Shown here piece by piece: positions 54,691 through 63,976 of a DNA stretch of 64,000 nucleotides. Both the position numbers and the translations under genes were made by a program. Position 1 is the stretch's first letter. Each line of letters opens with the position of its first letter. Where the stretch lies: NCBI GenBank assembly GCA_010672825.2, contig JAAHFU020000001.1:62001-126000 (forward strand), in the 5' to 3' direction. Origin of the DNA: Leptolyngbya sp. SIO1E4 (GTDB lineage: Bacteria; Cyanobacteriota; Cyanobacteriia; Phormidesmidales; Phormidesmidaceae). The notes beneath the pieces are model-generated. The model was not told the DNA's origin, made no database searches, and was given only the letters and a program-made list of their open reading frames with translations.

Positions 54691-57597
54691 GTGACAGACA
54701 CCAAAAGCTATAAAGAAACCGTTCTCCTTCCTAAGACCACGTTTGAAATGCGGGCCAACGCCTCTAAGCGGGAGCCTGAGATTCAGCAGTTTTGGAAAGA
54801 GAACGCCATTTATGAAACGCTCGCGGAAAGTAACCCTGGCGAGTCGTTTGTGCTGCATGATGGGCCTCCCTACGCTAATGGCTCTCTGCACATCGGCCAC
54901 GCGCTCAACAAGATTTTGAAGGACACCATCAACAAGTATCAGATCCTCCGGGGGCGTAAGGTGCGCTACATCCCAGGGTGGGACTGTCATGGCTTGCCGA
55001 TTGAGCTGAAAGTGCTGCAAGCAATGGACGCTGAAGTCCGGGCTAATCTGACGCCTATCAAGCTGCGGCGCAAGGCCAAGGCATTTGCGCTAAAAACCAT
55101 TAACGAACAGCGAGAGGGTTTCAAGCGATACGGCGTTTGGGGAGATTGGGATGCCCCTTACATGACGCTGCAGCCAGAGTATGAAGCGGCGCAAATTGCA
55201 GTCTTTGGGGAGATGTATCTGAAGGGTTACATCTATCGGGGGCTGAAGTCGGTGCATTGGAGCCCAACGTCGCAAACGGCATTGGCAGAGGCAGAGCTGG
55301 AGTACCCTGAAGGCCATACTTCCCCCAGCATCTATGCCGCTTTCCCAATGGTGAAGGCGTCTGATGCTGCTGAAGCGGCCCTGGCTCCCTACCTATCAGA
55401 GTTGGGTGTAGCGATCTGGACAACGACACCGTGGACCATTCCGGCCAACATGGCGGTGGCGGTGAATCCTGACCTCACCTATGCGGTGGTGGAAGTCGCT
55501 GCAGGTAAGCCATTCAAGTATTTGCTAATTGCTAAGGATTTGCGCGATCGCCTCAGTCAAGTCTTGGATAGCGAACTCACCGTCAAGGCAGAACTCAAAG
55601 GGGCTGATCTGGAAGGCGCTGCTTATCGCCATCCGCTGCAAGATCAACTCTCCACGGATAAGCGGGGTGAGACCAGTCCGATCGTGATCGGTGGCGACTA
55701 CGTCACCACTGAGTCTGGAACGGGCCTGGTGCATACAGCCCCTGGCCACGGGCAAGACGACTTTCAAGTCGGGCAACGCTATGGATTGCCAGTGCTATGC
55801 CCGGTTGATGAACGGGGCGATATGACGGAGGAAGCAGGGCCGTTTCAGGGCATGAACGTGCTGAAGAATGCGAACCCTGCCGTCATCCAGGCTTTGGAAG
55901 AGGCCGGATCGCTGCTTAAGCAGGACCCCTACGTCCACAAGTATCCCTATGACTGGCGGACTAAAAAACCGACCATCTTCCGGGCTACAGAACAGTGGTT
56001 TGCGTCAGTAGAAGGGTTCCGAGACGAAGCGCTGAAAGCCATTCAAGGCGTGCAGTGGATCCCTGCCCAGGGGGAAAATCGCATCACGCCGATGGTGGGC
56101 GATCGCTCGGATTGGTGCATCTCGCGCCAGCGCACCTGGGGCATGCCCATCCCCGTGTTCTATGACGAAGCGACGGGGGAACCTCTACTCAACCAAGAAA
56201 CCCTGGAGCACATCCAGACAATCTTTGCTGAGCGGGGATCCGATGCCTGGTGGGAATTACCTGAGGCGGAACTCTTGCCGGAACCCTACCGGAATAACGG
56301 CCACACCTACCGCAAGGGGATGGATACCATGGATGTGTGGTTTGATTCTGGGTCGTCTTGGGCTGCCGTTGCCCGGCAGCGCGAGGGCATGCAATACCCC
56401 GTAGATATGTATCTGGAAGGGTCGGATCAGCACCGGGGGTGGTTTCAGTCCAGCTTGTTAACTAGCGTGGCAGTGAACGGCTGCGCGCCTTACCAAAGGG
56501 TACTAACCCACGGCTTTACCCTGGATGAGCAGGGACGCAAGATGAGTAAGTCTCTAGGGAATGTGGTAGACCCTCGCGTTGTCATTGAAGGGGGCAAAAA
56601 CCAAAAGAAAGAGCCCGCTTATGGAGCAGATGTGCTGCGCCTGTGGGTGTCGTCAGTGGACTACTCCTCGGATGTGCCGTTGGGTGGCAATATCCTGAAG
56701 CAGATGGCGGATGTGTATCGCAAGATCCGCAATACGGCTCGCTTTTTGCTGGGCAACCTGCACGACTTTGACCCGGCTAAAGACGCGGTGGCCTATGACG
56801 AGCTACCAGATCTGGATCGATACATGCTGCACCGCATCACGGAAGTGTTTGATGAAGTGACAGACGCGTTTGACACCTATCAGTTCTTCCGCTTTTTCCA
56901 GACGGTGCAAAACTTTTGCGTGGTTGACCTATCCAACTTTTATCTCGACGCGGCCAAAGATCGTCTGTATATCAGTGCAGCGACTTCTCCCCGCCGTCGG
57001 AGTTGTCAAACCGTGTTGGCTGTTGCTATCGAGAATCTAGCGCGGGCGATCGCACCCGTCCTCTCTCACATGGCAGAGGATGTCTGGCAAAATCTGCCCT
57101 ACGCAACTGCCTACCAGTCGGTGTTTGAATCTGGCTGGGTCACGTTGAAAGACGAGTGGCGGCAGCCTTCCCTGGCTGAAAAATGGGAGCAGCTGCGCAC
57201 TGTCCGCCAGGAAGTCAACAAGGTGCTGGAGCAGGCGCGGGCAGAGAAGGCGATCGGGTCGTCTCTGGAGGCCAAGGTGCTGCTATATGTTGCCGACACC
57301 GATTTGCGCCAAACTCTGAAGACCTTGAACCCAGAAGATAGCATTGCCGCTGGCAGTGTCCATGTGGACGAATTACGCTACCTATTCCTGGTGTCGAAAG
57401 TGGAGGTGCTAGATTCACCTGAGAGGCTGTCCGGTCTGAAGTACCGCAGTGAGGCCGATGACCTGGGGATTGGTGTGGTGGATGCCAATGGCAAGAAGTG
57501 CGATCGCTGCTGGAACTATTCCACCCATGTGGGCGAATCGACGGAGCATCCAACTATCTGTGAGCGCTGCGTTGAGGCATTGGCAGATCGGTTCTAA
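54691..57597 (+). CDS. ileS: Isoleucyl-tRNA synthetase
   Basis: 968 residues from GTG at 54691. Class I synthetase: HIGH motif in YANGSLHIGHALNK (residues 67-70) and KMSKS at 617-621. The editing domain includes TTTPWTIPANMAVAV and HTAPGHGQDDF. A C-terminal zinc ribbon CDRCWNYST...CERCVEAL completes the bacterial type. It charges tRNA-Ile with isoleucine. Length is normal. The toxin-antitoxin pair follows 14 bases after the stop. Confidence 0.97.
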   Translation: MTDTKSYKETVLLPKTTFEMRANASKREPEIQQFWKENAIYETLAESNPGESFVLHDGPPYANGSLHIGHALNKILKDTINKYQILRGRKVRYIPGWDCHGLPIELKVLQAMDAEVRANLTPIKLRRKAKAFALKTINEQREGFKRYGVWGDWDAPYMTLQPEYEAAQIAVFGEMYLKGYIYRGLKSVHWSPTSQTALAEAELEYPEGHTSPSIYAAFPMVKASDAAEAALAPYLSELGVAIWTTTPWTIPANMAVAVNPDLTYAVVEVAAGKPFKYLLIAKDLRDRLSQVLDSELTVKAELKGADLEGAAYRHPLQDQLSTDKRGETSPIVIGGDYVTTESGTGLVHTAPGHGQDDFQVGQRYGLPVLCPVDERGDMTEEAGPFQGMNVLKNANPAVIQALEEAGSLLKQDPYVHKYPYDWRTKKPTIFRATEQWFASVEGFRDEALKAIQGVQWIPAQGENRITPMVGDRSDWCISRQRTWGMPIPVFYDEATGEPLLNQETLEHIQTIFAERGSDAWWELPEAELLPEPYRNNGHTYRKGMDTMDVWFDSGSSWAAVARQREGMQYPVDMYLEGSDQHRGWFQSSLLTSVAVNGCAPYQRVLTHGFTLDEQGRKMSKSLGNVVDPRVVIEGGKNQKKEPAYGADVLRLWVSSVDYSSDVPLGGNILKQMADVYRKIRNTARFLLGNLHDFDPAKDAVAYDELPDLDRYMLHRITEVFDEVTDAFDTYQFFRFFQTVQNFCVVDLSNFYLDAAKDRLYISAATSPRRRSCQTVLAVAIENLARAIAPVLSHMAEDVWQNLPYATAYQSVFESGWVTLKDEWRQPSLAEKWEQLRTVRQEVNKVLEQARAEKAIGSSLEAKVLLYVADTDLRQTLKTLNPEDSIAAGSVHVDELRYLFLVSKVEVLDSPERLSGLKYRSEADDLGIGVVDANGKKCDRCWNYSTHVGESTEHPTICERCVEALADRF

Positions 57598-57611
57598 GTT
57601 CTTTGGATACC

Positions 57612-57923
57612 ATGAGTCACCCTCATTCATCTGACCTCCAATCTCTTCTGAAAGAGAAACGTGACGAAATCATTCAGATCGCGTCACGCCATGGGGCCTT
57701 CAATGTACGGGTTTTTGGCTCTGTTGCAAGGGGTGAGGCGAATGAACACAGTGATATTGATTTTCTAGTTGATTATTCACTTGATCGGATTACACCTTGG
57801 TTTCCTGCAGGGCTAATGCTGGATCTAGAGAAATTGCTGGAATGCAAGATTGATATTGCAACGGAAGAATCTCTGAAAGAACGGATACGCGATCGTGTCC
57901 TTCAAGAAGCAGTTCCTCTATGA
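57612..57923 (+). CDS. MNT-type nucleotidyltransferase (antitoxin of HEPN/MNT pair)
   Basis: 103 residues from ATG at 57612. Minimal nucleotidyltransferase with VRVFGSVARGEANEHSDIDFLVDY, carrying the GSxxRGE and DxD motifs, then the LEKLLECKIDIATEESL region. In MntA/HepT systems this enzyme AMPylates the HEPN toxin and neutralises it. It overlaps the HEPN gene by four bases (ATGA). Confidence 0.92.
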   Translation: MSHPHSSDLQSLLKEKRDEIIQIASRHGAFNVRVFGSVARGEANEHSDIDFLVDYSLDRITPWFPAGLMLDLEKLLECKIDIATEESLKERIRDRVLQEAVPL

Positions 57924-58255
57924 GAGATGATCAAGAACGTTTGCAAGACATTCTGGAGGCTATTGCCCAGGTTGAGAGATATGCAATTCAGGGTCAGATA
58001 GCTTTTCAGACGGATGAACTCATCCAAGTTTGGATTGTTCATCATCTCCAAATTATTGGAGAAGCAACCGCCTCATTATCAAGGGAGTTCATCGCCCAAC
58101 ATAAAGATGTCCCATGGCCAGAAATCATTGCCTTTCGTAATATCTTGGTTCATGAATACTTCCGTATTGATTTAAAGACGGTCTGGCGGGTTGTGGAGCG
58201 TGATTTACCTGTTCTCAAAACCAAACTAAAAGCGATCCAATCAAAGCGTAATTGA
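57920..58255 (+). CDS. HEPN-domain (DUF86) RNase toxin
   Basis: 111 residues. Helical HEPN/DUF86 protein with the RX4-6H RNase motif in AFRNILVHEYF, preceded by HHLQIIGEATASLSREF. It is the HepT-type toxin partner of the overlapping MNT gene. The Tyr in the HEYF context is the expected AMPylation target. Intact, so the pair is probably active. Confidence 0.92.
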   Translation: MRDDQERLQDILEAIAQVERYAIQGQIAFQTDELIQVWIVHHLQIIGEATASLSREFIAQHKDVPWPEIIAFRNILVHEYFRIDLKTVWRVVERDLPVLKTKLKAIQSKRN

Positions 58256-58392
58256 CTAAGAAGGAGAGTGATCGCGATGGTTGAAGATCTGACAGGAATA
58301 TTGTTGAGTTCGTCCAGGAAGCGATCTGCTTGTAGGCAATGCCTATAAACAGATCGCGTTTCTAGCACTTCCTCAGCTCCCTCAACGCTCCT

Positions 58393-58626
58393 TTACGGAA
58401 TCGTCCGCTTACGAGTCATGACGCTGATAAATTCGCCGTTTCTGCCCGTGGGCAGCGGGTCGCTCCAGGCAATGCGTTCGCAGTAGCCCAGCACCGCCAT
58501 GCGATTGATGGCCTCAATCAGGGCACTGTAGTCGCCCAACAGAATGTGGCGCACTGTCTCCTGATTAAAGGACGGCAGGTTAAAACCGGAAGGGGCATTG
58601 GCCCCTCCACCAGAAGATTGAAACAT
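58393..58626 (-). CDS. Small conserved-looking hypothetical protein
   Basis: 77 residues; GGAGAG before the ATG. Begins with a Gly/Asn/Ser-rich stretch, then FNQETVRHILLGDYSALIEAINRMAVLGYCERIAWSDPLPTGRNGEFISVMTRKRTIP. The composition and clean start suggest a real gene; similar short proteins occur in cyanobacteria but I cannot name a family or function. Confidence 0.6.
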   Translation of the reverse strand: MFQSSGGGANAPSGFNLPSFNQETVRHILLGDYSALIEAINRMAVLGYCERIAWSDPLPTGRNGEFISVMTRKRTIP

Positions 58627-59204
58627 ACGGGTCTCTCCGTTTTCGGGTTAAGGAAAACGGGGAACTATCCAGATCCCTTTTTTTGAAGCGGTAAGGACAA
58701 GATAGTGGGTACGATGATCCCAGTCATCTCGACTTACCTACGCTAAGTTGGGATGATCAGGGGTTTTGAGGAGCCGCTAACTCCTCTCTTCCCCGCCTAG
58801 AATCATTCCCCGTGGGACATAACCTACAAGAAGCTGCCCGCGAGTTCAACCGTATTGACAAGCCGACAGAATTTTTCGGGTGCAAGGCTAAAGTGCTCTA
58901 GCCGAGCAACTTTACTGGATGCGATCGAGCAAGCGTGGCGGCTTTGATGGTGCCATGGTAAACGTGTATAACTCCCCTAGATGGGGGCTTAACTGTCAAA
59001 AGTGACGCATAAGTAAGTACCCCACTCACCATACTTAACTGTCAGAAGTGACATATAACACTCTGCTTTCCCAGAGTTGCACGTCAAAAATCGTATATAA
59101 GTTCTATGAATGGGGGTGTTATTACCCAAAAGTGACGGATAAGATCCGGAAACATGGATATTATCAGCCGGATCTGACGGTGCCCTTGTGTAGCTCTGCT
59201 TGAA
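58627..59204. other. 578-base gene-free region with repeats
   Basis: No gene recognised. The left part (58627-58950) shows no clear structure; the right part holds three related ~25-50 base repeats (next entry). Confidence 0.5.
58961..59143 (+). repeat. Direct repeats resembling transposon-end binding sites
   Basis: Core CTTAACTGTCAAAAGTGACG (58988), CTTAACTGTCAGAAGTGACA (59034) and TTACCCAAAAGTGACGG (59122), each followed by ATAA or ATATAA. The first and third also share an upstream ATGGGGG and GTATATAA-like segment, giving ~50-base repeats with a period of about 130. Such spaced AGTGAC direct repeats look like transposase (TnsB-type) sites at the end of a Tn7-like element. No transposase is present. 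Confidence 0.5.
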
Positions 59205-59972
59205 TTAGAGAAACATGCCGCCAGAGACTTCAATCCTTTGACCGTTGATCCAGCGGTTGTCTTCAGAGAGTAAAGATGTGATCGCACCCCCAATATCATC
59301 GGGTACACCCACGCGGCCTAAAGCTGTTTGAGAGGCGATAAAGTCATTCATATTTTTGTTGTCACGCACTGCGCCACCACCGAAATCCGTTTCGATTGCG
59401 CCAGGAGCGATTGTATTAACGGCGATTTGTCTTCCACCCAGTTCCTTCGCCAGGTGTCGGGTTAGTACCTCTATTCCCCCCTTCATTGCGCCATAGGCAG
59501 AGAATCCTGGTAGCGCAAATCTGGCAAGACCCGTTGAAATGTTGACGATTCGTCCGCCATCTTTGATCATCGGGAGAAGTTTTTGCGTTAGGAAGAAAAC
59601 GCCCTTTAGCTGAATATTCATTAAGAGATCAAAGTCTTCTTCAGTTGTCTCAGCAAAGGGCTTATTGATGCCGATTCCGGCGTTGTTAATCAGAAAATTA
59701 AACTGTTCCGTTTGCCAGATATCTTGAAGGACCTGATTAACCTGTATGACAAACCCATCAAAGGTCTGGGTATCAGCACTATCCAGCTGCAGGGCAAACG
59801 CTTTGCGGCCCATTGCTTTAATTTCAGAGACAACCTCGTTAGCTTCAGCCTGTCTGCTGTGATAGGTCGCAATCACATCGATGCCTTTCTGGGCCAGCAT
59901 CAATGCGGTGTTTTTACCCAACCCCCGGCTCGATCCGGTCACTAACGCGATTTTTTGAGTATTCTGTGTCAT
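59205..59972 (-). CDS. Short-chain dehydrogenase/reductase
   Basis: 255 residues. SDR motifs TGSSRGLGKNTA, NNAGIG, catalytic Ser...Tyr-xxx-Lys in NISTGLARFALPGFSAYGAMKGG, and APGAIETDFGGG; ends in the common NGQRIEVSGGMFL. Substrate unknown. It is divergent from the AraC-family regulator across 175 bases, a common arrangement in which the regulator controls the oxidoreductase. Confidence 0.92.
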   Translation of the reverse strand: MTQNTQKIALVTGSSRGLGKNTALMLAQKGIDVIATYHSRQAEANEVVSEIKAMGRKAFALQLDSADTQTFDGFVIQVNQVLQDIWQTEQFNFLINNAGIGINKPFAETTEEDFDLLMNIQLKGVFFLTQKLLPMIKDGGRIVNISTGLARFALPGFSAYGAMKGGIEVLTRHLAKELGGRQIAVNTIAPGAIETDFGGGAVRDNKNMNDFIASQTALGRVGVPDDIGGAITSLLSEDNRWINGQRIEVSGGMFL

Positions 59973-60147
59973 TGCCTTATCCTTTCAGTCTTTGCTTAAC
60001 ATGGGTTAATCGTAGACAGGAAGAACTTAGCTCTAAATACCCAAACCTGGCAGGTTATTGCCTAATCCTCTTAAATTAGAGGTTGACCGAGAGCCTATTT
60101 CTCTATGATGAGCCTGTAGGCAACGATTACAGTCGTCGAAACCCAGC

Positions 60148-61092
60148 ATGAAAACTGAAACGATTAACCACGACGCGATGGCACAACGCCACTCCGACAA
60201 GAGTATCGCTCGTCGCTGTGCTGAATTGGCGGCACGGGCAGCTCGGCACACGGACGGCAGGGGGAATGGAGTTCATCCCACCGCGATCGCTCAGCTAGAG
60301 TTCATGCGAGACGATGCCTCTACAACGATATGCAACGTCTATGAACCGGCACTCGCCATCATCGTTCAGGGAAAAAAGGAGATATTGCTCGGAGAGGAGA
60401 CCTACCACTATGGTGTCGCTCAATATCTGGTGGTTTCTGTTGAACTGCCCGTCAGGGGATTTATCGTGGAGGCGACGCTCGACAAGCCATACTTGGGCTT
60501 GCTACTAAAACTATCTCCCCTCCAACTCTTCGACATTGTTGCCCAGATCCAACCCAGAACAGGTACAAAAGCATGCTCATGTCGAGGTTTGTTCGTCAGC
60601 GATGTCGATCTGCCCCTGATTGATTGCGCCCTCAGACTGACCCAGCTTTTGGATACGCCGCAGGATATTCCATTTCTAGCGCCGATGATTATCCGCGAAA
60701 TCTACTACCGTCTGCTCATGGGTGAACAAGGTGAAGCGATTCGTCAGATTGCCACCACTGGAAGCCACATGCAGCGGATCGCTGGCGTGATCGAACTGAT
60801 CAAAGCTGACTTTGCCCAAGCACTACGGGTTGAGGCGCTGGCAGAGCAAGCTAACATGTCTGCCTCATCCTTCCATCGCCATTTCAAAGCCGTCACCTCA
60901 ATGAGCCCGCTGCAGTATCAAAAACAATTGCGGCTGTTAGAAGCGCGTCGCCTGATGCTCGCTGACGACGCCGATGCGACCCATGCCGCCTATCAGGTGG
61001 GGTACGAAAGCCCCTCACAGTTCAGCCGTGAATATTCCCGTATGTTTGGTGCACCCCCTATCCAGGATATTCAACGGTTACGGATAGCCTGA
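60148..61092 (+). CDS. AraC-family transcriptional regulator
   Basis: 314 residues. N-terminal AraC ligand-binding domain (YEPALAIIVQGKKEILLGEETYHYG, VSVELPV). The C-terminal pair of HTH motifs is VEALAEQANMSASSFHRHFKAVTSMSPLQYQKQLRLLEARRLML and HAAYQVGYESPSQFSREYSRMFG. The probable target is the divergent SDR gene. Confidence 0.92.
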   Translation: MKTETINHDAMAQRHSDKSIARRCAELAARAARHTDGRGNGVHPTAIAQLEFMRDDASTTICNVYEPALAIIVQGKKEILLGEETYHYGVAQYLVVSVELPVRGFIVEATLDKPYLGLLLKLSPLQLFDIVAQIQPRTGTKACSCRGLFVSDVDLPLIDCALRLTQLLDTPQDIPFLAPMIIREIYYRLLMGEQGEAIRQIATTGSHMQRIAGVIELIKADFAQALRVEALAEQANMSASSFHRHFKAVTSMSPLQYQKQLRLLEARRLMLADDADATHAAYQVGYESPSQFSREYSRMFGAPPIQDIQRLRIA

Positions 61093-61158
61093 ACAGCAAT
61101 CGCCCGTTTATGATTTACGCGAACGGGTTCAGGTTTCGTTGAATGCGATTGCCGCCTA

Positions 61159-62010
61159 ATCGGGATAGGGAGAATCCTCACGAATCCCCCCTCCCACACC
61201 ACCCTGCAAGCGGGTCCGCACAGGGCGGTTCAGCATCAAGGAGCACACCTTAATCTGAGTCGTCAAACATAGCCCTGGACTTTCATCCACAGGTCTCGAA
61301 TCGACAACAATCCCTGTTGTGCTAACCACTCATTAGTCATCCCGGTTTGCGTCGCCAGCGTTCTCGACAGGTGCCAATAGCCTTTGCGACTAATGCCCGT
61401 CAAAATTGCATGACGCTTGTCCGTCCCCAATTCCAAGAGCTTCTGGATACGCGTGCGGGGTCGGCGCCACTGCTTCCAGTCACACATCCGAATCCGCCGC
61501 CTCAACCATCCATCTAAGTCCGGAATCGGGTGATACTGCGAGATGCCAAAGTAATCCCATCCAACCTCTTAGATACTGATTCAGGCGCGTCAGACGGTAT
61601 GCCATTGAGACGCCCCAACTGCGGGAGGTTAGCCCCTTCAGTCGGTGTTTGAAGTAAGACCGTGAACTGTCGCTGCACAACCGCGTCAAATGCCCTTGCT
61701 CCCTGAACCAGTGGGCTTCGTTATGTTGTGCCAACTTACCTAGGAGTCCCGGCCTTCTATGACGTTTCTATTCGTTGGCTCACAGCTTTGCCGCTGGCTT
61801 CCTCCAGACCCTCCCTCACGGGAACGCCCTTGCCTTAAGCTAGTCGTTGGTGTCTCTCGGCTCCCATTAATTTCGAGCATTTGGACACTGGTTCTCCGAC
61901 AGGGGACTTGCACCCCATTAGTTCATGCCCATGCCGGGCGTACACAATCCGCTTTCACCTGACCGTATTGAAGCTGCTGGCTAAGTTCAACAACCCTTTT
62001 GCGACAGGTG
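61159..62010 (-). mobile_element. Decayed group II intron
   Basis: The minus strand reads, from ~62010, a group-II-type RNA domain I region (GGGGTGCAAGTCCCC near 61905 and ACGAATAGAAACGTC near 61765). A truncated maturase reading frame follows, then the 3' structure CCGCCCTGTGCGG/CCGCTTGCAGGGTGG (domain V-like, ~61200-61232). A domain VI-like GGAGGGGGGATTC/GATTCTCCCTATCCC hairpin ends in GAT at ~61159. It sits directly behind azoR. Both ends are approximate. Most of the reverse transcriptase is deleted, so it cannot move on its own. Confidence 0.75.
61263..61734 (-). pseudogene. Group II intron maturase remnant (frameshifted)
   Basis: Upstream piece: YFKHRLKGLTSRSWGVSMAY, then RLTRLNQYLRGWMG. 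Downstream piece in another frame: YFGISQYHPIPDLDGWLRRR, IRMCDWKQWRRPRTRIQKLL, ending LAQQGLLSIRDLWMKVQGYV. Together they are the thumb/maturase and C-terminal part of an intron-encoded protein. One extra base near 61553 (in GGGATTAC on the minus strand) breaks the frame, and the reverse transcriptase palm with its YADD motif is absent. Confidence 0.8.
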
Positions 62011-62020
62011 AAGCGGGACG

Positions 62021-62674
62021 TTAGGCTCCCAGTTTCTGGGTTAACTGCTGTACGAGTTCAGGAATGGCCACATGTGCTGCTTGTACGGACCGCTGGTGGC
62101 GATCGTCCCCAAACTCTTGATATTCAATGCGAATGATGTGATGCTCGCTGACACCCAGTAGCCGCGAAGCTGTAATGATGGCGGTATCAAGATGATTTTG
62201 GGCGGCATGAACACCATCGATTTCAAAGCCACCTTCACCGGATGAGGTTAAAATCACTAAAATTTTGTCAGTCAAGATAGGCTCAATCGGTTGTTCACCC
62301 CGTGCAAGGTCAAACGAAAACGTGCGGCCAATCCGAATCACTTGATCAATCCAGGCCTTGAGTGCGGCTGGCATGCCGTAGTTATACATGGGGGTGCCGA
62401 TCACAATAATATCCGCTGGTTCCAGTTCCGCCAGCAGCTGATTGGATTCCTGGAGTACAGTCTGTTGTTCGGACGTCCGCTGATCTGTTGACTTGAAAGC
62501 GGCTGCAATCCAAGCCTCGCTGATGGCAGAGGGGGGATTTAGCCCCACATCGCGTTTGATCACGGTGTCATTGGGCCGGGACGCCAGCCAATTTTCCATG
62601 AAAGCATTGGTTAGCCCTCGACTAAGGGATCGTGTAACCCGAGCACTAGCATCGATTTGTAGAAGTGTTGTCAT
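62021..62674 (-). CDS. azoR: FMN-dependent NADH-azoreductase (AzoR/AcpD family)
   Basis: 217 residues. Flavodoxin-like: LLQIDASARVTRSLSRGLTNAF at the FMN site, GTPMYNYGMPAALKAWIDQVIRIGRTF, and LTSSGEGGFEIDGVHAAQNHLDTAI. It reduces quinones and azo compounds with NADH and may protect against thiol or quinone stress. It is divergent from a LysR regulator. The group II intron remnant starts about ten bases past its stop. Confidence 0.93.
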   Translation of the reverse strand: MTTLLQIDASARVTRSLSRGLTNAFMENWLASRPNDTVIKRDVGLNPPSAISEAWIAAAFKSTDQRTSEQQTVLQESNQLLAELEPADIIVIGTPMYNYGMPAALKAWIDQVIRIGRTFSFDLARGEQPIEPILTDKILVILTSSGEGGFEIDGVHAAQNHLDTAIITASRLLGVSEHHIIRIEYQEFGDDRHQRSVQAAHVAIPELVQQLTQKLGA

Positions 62675-63067
62675 GATAAGTGTCCTCAGAGTTGGTGGTG
62701 AGGGGGTTTAAGCAGCGGAACTAGCTGGGAACCAGGCGGCTGGTTCTGGATATTCAAAGCCTGAATGTGGGTGAATGGACTGTGAGGCAACAGCAGTTAT
62801 TTCCGCACTTCAGCCCTAAAATTGCACAGGTACTCCCATCCAACGACGTAACCCTCGCTGTTGATTGGACTAACAGTTGGTGAATTAAAGGCTGAAGGGT
62901 AATGCCGGAAAAACCGGTTTTTGTTTAGAAAAACTAATTCTCCTTAACGATTCGGATATGTTTCATCTGCCTTAATTCGAACAATAGCGAGTACTTTAAA
63001 GGATATGCAAAGTTAATTTGCTTAGGCTAGGATGAGAAAAATTCATCTACATTGAAGTTAATAATCA
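62675..63067. other. azoR-lysR divergent spacer
   Basis: 393 bases, no gene. AT-rich from 62920 to 63060; it should hold the operator for the LysR regulator, but I cannot fix a site. Confidence 0.5.
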
Positions 63068-63976
63068 ATGTCTATGCGACAGCTTTGTTCTTTGAATGCG
63101 TTACAAGTGTTTGAGGCAGCAGCGCGACATCTTAGCTTTCAGCAGGCGGCAGCAGAGTTGGATGTCACCTCTACGGCAGTGAGCCATCAAATCAAACTGC
63201 TGGAAACGGAATTGGGTATGTCGCTATTTCGGCGGCGTCCCCGCCCATTGACGTTAACCGACGCAGGAGAACAGCTTTTTCCTGCTGTCCAAGAAAGCCT
63301 GGATACTTTGGCTGCCGCGCTCGCTCGCCTCAAACAGGCTAATGCCCCTAGTGACCTCACGGTAAGCGTGCTTAATGTCTTTGCGGCCAAGTGGCTCGTG
63401 CCGCGCTTACCAGACTTTCAGCAGCAATACCCAGAGGTGGACGTGCGGCTGCAAACGTCGAATTCAGCCGTCGATTTGCAGACCCGTACCGTTGATATGG
63501 CAATCCGTTACGGGAAAGGCTATTACCCTGAACTGGAAGCTCATCACCTGGTGAAGGACGAGTTTACCCCGGTATGTAGCCCAAGATTGCTAGTAGATGA
63601 ACAACTGCTGGCGGTACCAGAAGACTTAGCTCGTCATTCTCTCATTCATTTTGAGTGGCTAAACTATGGTTCAGATGCCCCTAGTTGGAAAAACTGGTTC
63701 GCATTGACAGGGCTCGATAATGTCTACTATGACAGAGGACTAAAATTTGATGACGAGAGCTTAGCGATTCAAGCTGCGATCGCAGGCCAAGGAATTGCCC
63801 TTTGTAGCAGCATCCATGTCTCTGATGATGTAAAGTTGGGATTCCTCACTCAACCCTTCGACATCGCTTTGCCAGGACTCACCTATTCTGCGGTCTATCT
63901 CAAAAAACATCCTAAAGAGACGTTGATTCTCAAGTTTGTAGCTTGGTTAAATGAGCAGATACAAGACTTGGAATGA
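63068..63976 (+). CDS. LysR-family transcriptional regulator (GcvA-like)
   Basis: 302 residues. N-terminal winged HTH: LNALQVFEAAARHLSFQQAAAELDVTSTAVSHQIKLLETELGMSLFRRRPRPLTLTDAGEQL. The substrate-binding domain has VSVLNVFAAKWLVPRLPDFQQQYPEVDVRL and VDMAIRYGKGYYPELEAHHL, as in the GcvA subgroup. It probably regulates the divergent azoR. It ends 24 bases before the window edge and is complete. Confidence 0.93.
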   Translation: MSMRQLCSLNALQVFEAAARHLSFQQAAAELDVTSTAVSHQIKLLETELGMSLFRRRPRPLTLTDAGEQLFPAVQESLDTLAAALARLKQANAPSDLTVSVLNVFAAKWLVPRLPDFQQQYPEVDVRLQTSNSAVDLQTRTVDMAIRYGKGYYPELEAHHLVKDEFTPVCSPRLLVDEQLLAVPEDLARHSLIHFEWLNYGSDAPSWKNWFALTGLDNVYYDRGLKFDDESLAIQAAIAGQGIALCSSIHVSDDVKLGFLTQPFDIALPGLTYSAVYLKKHPKETLILKFVAWLNEQIQDLE

